This document shows, piece by piece, positions 60,707 to 64,000 of a DNA stretch of 64,000 bases. This DNA comes from Moringa oleifera (lineage: Eukaryota; Streptophyta; Magnoliopsida; Brassicales; Moringaceae). The notes below the pieces were generated by a model, which was not told where the DNA came from, ran no database searches, and saw nothing but the letters and a program-made list of their open reading frames with translations. The position numbers were made by a program, and so were the translations under genes. The stretch spans positions 1 to 64,000 of the forward strand of contig JAJFZO010000881.1 in NCBI GenBank assembly GCA_021397835.1, in the 5' to 3' direction. How positions within the stretch are numbered: position 1 is the stretch's first letter; every line of letters starts with the position of its first letter.

Positions 60707-61023
60707 CGTGCTACACGAGAGCCAAATGGTTGAGGGGATTTCGAGCATGCGGAGTGCTTCGTCGTAGGCCCTCGGGGCGGCAGACGTGGGGTTGGATCTC
60801 GACGCTCATGCTTGCCTAGGCGTACTCATTGCGCAGCGCGATCAACGACACCATCGTCGGCCGTTAGAAACGAGCGAGCCACACAGCCAACCTCGGCACC
60901 CCCACTGCCAAGGCCTCATTGGTGGGAAAAATGTGGGAAACAAAGCGAGAATAATCGTGGGATAATGTGCTGGGAATTATTTAGACAAGCTTGATGGTGT
61001 GGGCGGCGAAGCTAACGATGATC
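59756..61023. repeat. Four-monomer duplication, clean copy (offset ~3,172 bp)
   Basis: This is the clean partner of 56584-57852. A third relative lies at the right edge: 63602 shares gcgcagtcattgtgcagcg with 60073, and 63919 shares tttggagcatgtggagtgc with 60390, at 3,529 bp. Confidence 0.87.
60707..61023. repeat. P/Q hybrid monomer, second copy
   Basis: This has the same P-to-Q switch as 57536 and the same rare ggttgagggg. Sharing one joint implies that the hybrid formed before the ~3,172-bp duplication. Confidence 0.85.
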
Positions 61024-61657
61024 CATGCTACACGAGAGCCAAATGGTTGGGGGGATTTCGAGAATGCGTAATGCTTCCACGCAGGCCCTTGAGGCGGCAG
61101 ACGTGGGGTTGGATCTCGACGCTCATGCTTGCCTAGGCGGACTCATTATGTAGCGCGATCGACGACACGATCGTCGGCCGTTAAAAACGAGCGAGCCAGA
61201 TGGCCAGCCTCGACACCCCTACTGCCGAGGCCTCATTGGTGGGAAAAACGTGGGCAACGAAGCGAGAATAATTGTGGGATAATGTGCTGGGATATGGCTA
61301 GACAAGCTCGATGGTGTGGGCGGCGAAGCTCACGATGATGCATGCTACGTGAGGGCCAAATTGTTGGGGGGATTTCGAGCATGCGGAGTGCTTCGTCGTA
61401 GGCCCTCGGGGCGGCAGATGTGGGGTTGGATCTCGACGCTCATGCTTGCCTAGGCGGACTCATTGCGCAGCGCGATCGACGACACGATCGTTAGCCGTTA
61501 AAAACGAGCGAGCCAGACGGCCAACCTCGGCACCCCTACTGCCAAGGCCTCATTGGTGGGAAAAACATGGGCAACGAAGCGAGAATAATCGCGGGATAAT
61601 GTGCTGGGATATCGCTGGACAAGCTCGATGGTGTGGGCGGCGAAGCTCACGATGATG

Positions 61658-62941
61658 CATGCTACGTGAGGGCCGAATTATTGGGGGGATTTGGAGCATG
61701 CGGAGAGCTTCGTCGAAGGCCCTCGGGGCAGCAGACGTGGGGTTGGATCTCGACGCTTATGCTTGCCTAGGCGGACTCATTGCGCAGCGCGATCGATGAC
61801 ACGATCGTCGGCCGTTAGAAACGAGCGAGCCACACAGCCAGCCTTGGCACCCCTACTGCCAAGGCCTCATTGGTGGGAAAAACGTGTGCAACGAAGCGAG
61901 AATAATCCTGGGATAATGTGCTGGGATATGGCTAGACAAGCTCGATGGTGTGGGCGGCGAAGCTCACGATGATGCATGCTACCTGATGGCCAAATTGTTG
62001 GGGGGATTTCGAGCATGTGGAGTGCTTCGTTGTAGGCCCTCGGGGCGACAGACGTGGGAGTGGATCTCGATGCTCATGCTTGCCTAGGCGGACTCATTGC
62101 GCAGCGCGACCGACGACACGATCGTCAGCTGTTAGAAACGAGCGAGCCACACAGCCAGCCTCGGCACCCCTACTGCCAAGGCCTCATTGGTGGAAAAAAT
62201 GTGGGCAACAAAGCGAGCATAATTGTGGGATAATGTGCTGGAATTTGGCTAGACAAGCTCGATGGTGTGGGCGGCAAAGCTCACGATGATGCATGCTACA
62301 TGAGGGCCAAATTGTTGGGGGGATTTCGAGCATACGGAGTGCTTCGTCGTAGGCCCTCGGGGTGGTAAACGTGGGGTTGGATCTCGACGCTCATGCTTGC
62401 CTAGGCGGACTCATTGCGGAGCGCGATCGACCACACGATCGTCAGCCGTTAGAAACGAGCGAGCCACACGGCCAGCCTCGGCACCTCCATTGCCAAGGCC
62501 CCTCATGGGGGTAGAAAAAAACGTGGGCAACAAGCGCTAATAATCATCGGAATAATGTGCTGGGATTTGGCTAGACCAAGCTTCAATGGTGTGGCGGCGA
62601 AGCTCATATGATCATGGCTAATGACGTGAGGGCCAAATTGGTTGGGGTGATTTCGAGCATTTGCGGAGTGGCTTTTTCTCGTAGGCCGTCGTGGCGACAG
62701 ACGTGGGGTTGGATCTCGACGCTCTCCGCTTGCCTAGGCGGACACATTGCGTAGCGTGATCAACGACACGATCGTCGGCTGTTAAAAACGAGCGAGCCAC
62801 ACAGCCAGCCTCGGCACCCCTACTGCCAAGGCCTCATTGGTGGGAAAAATGCGGGCAACGAAGCGAGCATAATTATGGGATAATGTGCTGGGATTTGGCT
62901 AGACAAGCTCGATGGTGTGGGCGGCGAAGCTAACGATGATG
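61658..62941. repeat. Four-monomer duplication, copy 2 (offset 6,341 bp)
   Basis: This matches 55317-56583 at a constant 6,341-bp offset for three monomers. A third, shorter copy of the first two monomers is at 58170-58805 (2,853-2,855 bp from copy 1), although that copy has ctacgtgatggcc at the start of its second monomer. Confidence 0.9.
62495..62725. other. Indel-rich patch
   Basis: The sequence ggcccctcatgggggtag, then gaccaagcttcaatgg and ggctttttctcgtagg, is a noisy version of 56,155-56,345. It shares catcgg, ctcaatggtg, the loss of cg before atgatg, ggggtga and gccgtcg with that segment. Confidence 0.8.
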
Positions 62942-63019
62942 CATGCTACACGAGGGCCAATTGGTTGGGGGGATTTCGAGAATGCGGAGTGCTTCCTCGC
63001 AGGCCCTTGAGGCGGCAGA

Positions 63020-63135
63020 CGTGGGGTTGGATCAATCGACGCTCATATCTTGCCTAGCAGGACTCATTCCGCAGCGCATCGACGACAACCATCGTCGGGC
63101 CGTTAAAAACAGCGAGCCAGAGCCTCTACCCCCGC
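63020..63135. other. Indel-rich patch
   Basis: The sequence ggatcaatcgacgctcat, then ttgcctagcaggac, agccagagcctctacccc. The closest clean relative is near 59,530-59,640 (agccagacctccagcc). Confidence 0.7.
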
Positions 63136-63339
63136 ACCTCTGCTGCCAAGGCCTCATCAGTGGGAAAAATGTGGGCAACGAAGCGAGAATAATCGGGGGA
63201 TAATGAGCTGGGATGTGGCTAGACAAGCTCGATGGTGTGGGCGGCGAAGCTAACGATGATGCATGCTACGTGAGGGCCAAATAGTTGGGGGGATTTCGAG
63301 CCTGCGGAGTGCTTCGTCGCAGGCCCTCGAGGCGGCAGA

Positions 63340-63570
63340 CGTGGAGTTTATCTCCGACGCTCTTGCTTGCCTAGCGTGACTCATTGCCGTAGCGTGATCT
63401 GACTACAACTATCTGTCCCGGCCGCGTTAGAAAACGAGCGGTCCACAACAGCCAGCCTCTGCACCCTGCCATTGGCCAAGGTCTCATTGGGTGGTGAAAA
63501 AAACGTGAGGCAACTAATCGAGAATAATCATGGGATAAATGTGCTGGGATTTTAACTAGAGAGCAAGCTC
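63340..63570. other. Indel-rich patch
   Basis: The monomer is 340 bp. Examples are gtgatctgactacaac, ggtggtgaaaaaaacg and ttttaactagagagcaagc. The last two follow 59,960-60,040 (ccaaggtctcattgg, ggatttaactagacaagc). Confidence 0.75.
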
Positions 63571-63918
63571 GATGGTGTGGGCGGCGAAGCTAATGATGAT
63601 GCATGCTACACGAGGGCCAAATGGTTGGGGCGATTTCGAGAATGCGGAGTGCTTCCTCGCAGGCCCTTGAGGCGGCAGACGTGGGGTTGGATCTCGACGC
63701 TCATGCTTGCCTAGGCGCAGTCATTGTGCAGCGCGATCGACGACACGATCGTTGGCCGTTAAAAACGAGCGAGCCAGACGGCCAGCCTCGGCACCCCTAC
63801 TTCCAAGGCCTCATTGGTGGGAAAAACGCGGGCAACCAAGTGAGAATAATCGTTGGATAATGTGCTGGGATATGGCTAGACAAGCTCGATGGTGTGGGCG
63901 GCGAAGCTCACGATGATG

Positions 63919-64000
63919 CATGCTACGTGAGGGCCAAATTATTGGGGGGATTTGGAGCATGTGGAGTGCTTCGTCGAAGGCCCTCGGGGCGACAGACGTG
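63919..64000. repeat. Partial monomer at the right edge
   Basis: The last anchor at 63919 is followed by 81 bases of a Q-like monomer (tttggagcatgtggagtgc, cttcgtcgaagg), similar to 60390. The array continues beyond the window. Confidence 0.95.

Larger units (their letters stand above)
1..64000. repeat. Satellite DNA array, ~317-bp monomer, head to tail
   Basis: The motif gatgcatgctacgtgagg, or a close variant, recurs about every 317 bp from one end to the other, always on the plus strand. I located 202 anchors, the first at 281 and the last at 63919. Taking the anchor as +1, a monomer runs in order through an SphI-type gcatgc at about +39, a CTCGAG or CTCGGG site at about +65, CCTAGG at about +109, a short inverted repeat at about +137 to +153, the ccaaggcct motif, an A5 tract at about +221, and an AT-richer stretch with gaataatc and ggataatg before the next anchor. 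Modal length is 317 bp; 318- and 319-bp forms carry recognisable one-base insertions. No other kind of sequence interrupts the array. The family is not one I recognise; centromeric, pericentromeric and subtelomeric locations are all possible. Confidence 0.98.
41993..64000. repeat. Third regime: P/Q monomers with CTCGGG and cctcggcacc variants
   Basis: Nearly all monomers carry cctcggcacccctactgcc in place of cctgggcacc, gttagaaacgagcg or gttaaaaacgagcg in place of gttagcaacg, and aatgtgctgggatatgg in place of aatgagctgggatgtgg. Q monomers follow gaagctcacgatgatg and have agggccaaattgttgg, gagtgcttcgtcgtagg and ccctcggggcgg. P monomers follow gaagctaacgatgatg and have cacgagagccaaatggttgg, gaatgcgtagtgcttcctcg, cccttgaggcgg and often gttaaaaacg. 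P anchors include 43577, 44527, 45162, 45796, 47710, 48344, 48978, 49612, 52155, 53104, 53731, 54365, 54682, 56900, 59439, 60073, 61024, 62942 and 63602. Confidence 0.88.

Noticed and set aside
62495..63570. Ancient, decayed monomers at the right end of the array.
   Set aside because: The changes are mostly small indels laid over private variants of clean copies near 56 and 60 kb, so sequencing noise explains them better than age.
281..63919. Recurring open frames of 60-130 codons on both strands, for example an 85-codon frame starting one base after many anchors (4405-4662) and a 72-codon frame on the minus strand (5629-5847).
   Set aside because: They recur once per monomer in overlapping frames on both strands and are broken in many monomers. 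They have amino-acid changes throughout, no codon bias that I can see and no recognisable domain. 317 is not a multiple of three, so no frame continues across monomers, and ggataatg supplies regular stops. GC-rich repeats give such frames by chance.
281..63919. CENP-B box (nTTCGnnnnAnnCGGGn) in the segment gcttcgtcgtaggccctcgg.
   Set aside because: TTCGTCGTA fits the first half, but the CGGG half is out of place by about three bases and reads CCCT. CTCGGG is also missing from most monomers left of 36 kb.
281..63919. Monomer derived from an older ~158-bp dimer.
   Set aside because: The two halves share only short matches such as gcaacgagcgag and gcaacgaagcgag, too little to support a duplication origin by eye.
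1..64000. CRISPR array or other direct-repeat defence locus.
   Set aside because: Repeats are 317 bp and contiguous with no unique spacers, and there are no cas-like genes or other coding sequence.
1..64000. Ribosomal DNA intergenic spacer subrepeats.
   Set aside because: Plant and animal spacers can hold GC-rich subrepeats, but 64 kb without any rRNA gene sequence is far too long for one.
1..64000. Telomeric repeats (TTAGGG or TTTAGGG) in sequences such as gttagggccaaatt.
   Set aside because: Only isolated single matches produced by substitutions; no tandem run anywhere.
1..64000. Inserted transposon or LTR element.
   Set aside because: Anchor spacing leaves no room. The largest excess over one monomer is about 127 bp (21556-21999), which is itself satellite sequence fused by a deletion.
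1..64000. Inverted blocks or a change of array orientation.
   Set aside because: Every anchor from 281 to 63919 reads on the plus strand.

Overview
The whole 64 kb window is one uninterrupted satellite DNA array. A GC-rich unit of about 317 bp is repeated head to tail, always in the same orientation. I placed 202 monomer anchors by eye (the first base of catgct or its variant), from 281 to 63919. They are almost all 316-319 bp apart (63,638 bp over 201 intervals, mean 316.6). Partial monomers fill both edges. I see no protein gene, RNA gene, transposon, telomere repeat, CRISPR array or non-satellite spacer. A gene-free array of this size, with nested higher-order repeats and many C/T and G/A differences at CpG positions, points to heterochromatin of a eukaryote. 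A plant with a large genome is plausible but not shown, and I do not recognise the family.

Layout: (1) 1-1550, irregular monomers. (2) 1551-14264, eight copies of a five-monomer higher-order repeat (HOR; types E-A-B-C-D, about 1,585 bp). From 4722 these pair into three ten-monomer units of about 3.17 kb. The block ends in a shortened three-monomer unit containing an A/C hybrid monomer (14582-14898). (3) 15217-21999, mixed monomers ending at a 190-bp deletion junction near 21740. (4) 22000-35251, a second regime in which a marker monomer (S2) recurs every 4-7 monomers. (5) 35252-41992, a ten-monomer block present twice, the second copy carrying a clean 243-bp deletion; old and new sequence variants interleave here. 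(6) 41993-64000, a third sequence class built largely from a 634-bp dimer (P-Q), overlaid by segmental duplications at offsets of 950, about 4,450, 3,172 and 6,341 bp.

No genes work together here. The biology is array evolution: unequal exchange, block duplication, deletion and probable methylation-driven decay. Every monomer has open frames on both strands, but 317 is not a multiple of three and every monomer carries stops, so I treat these frames as by-products of GC-rich repeats.

Several short patches (near 7.6-8.1, 9.5, 44.7, 46.6-47.0, 50.1, 53.0-53.3, 54.5-55.2, 56.9-57.3 and 62.5-63.6 kb) are full of 1-3 bp indels. Many have a clean counterpart elsewhere in the window that shares their private variants. 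They look like unpolished long-read sequence in near-identical copies and should not be read as biology until checked.
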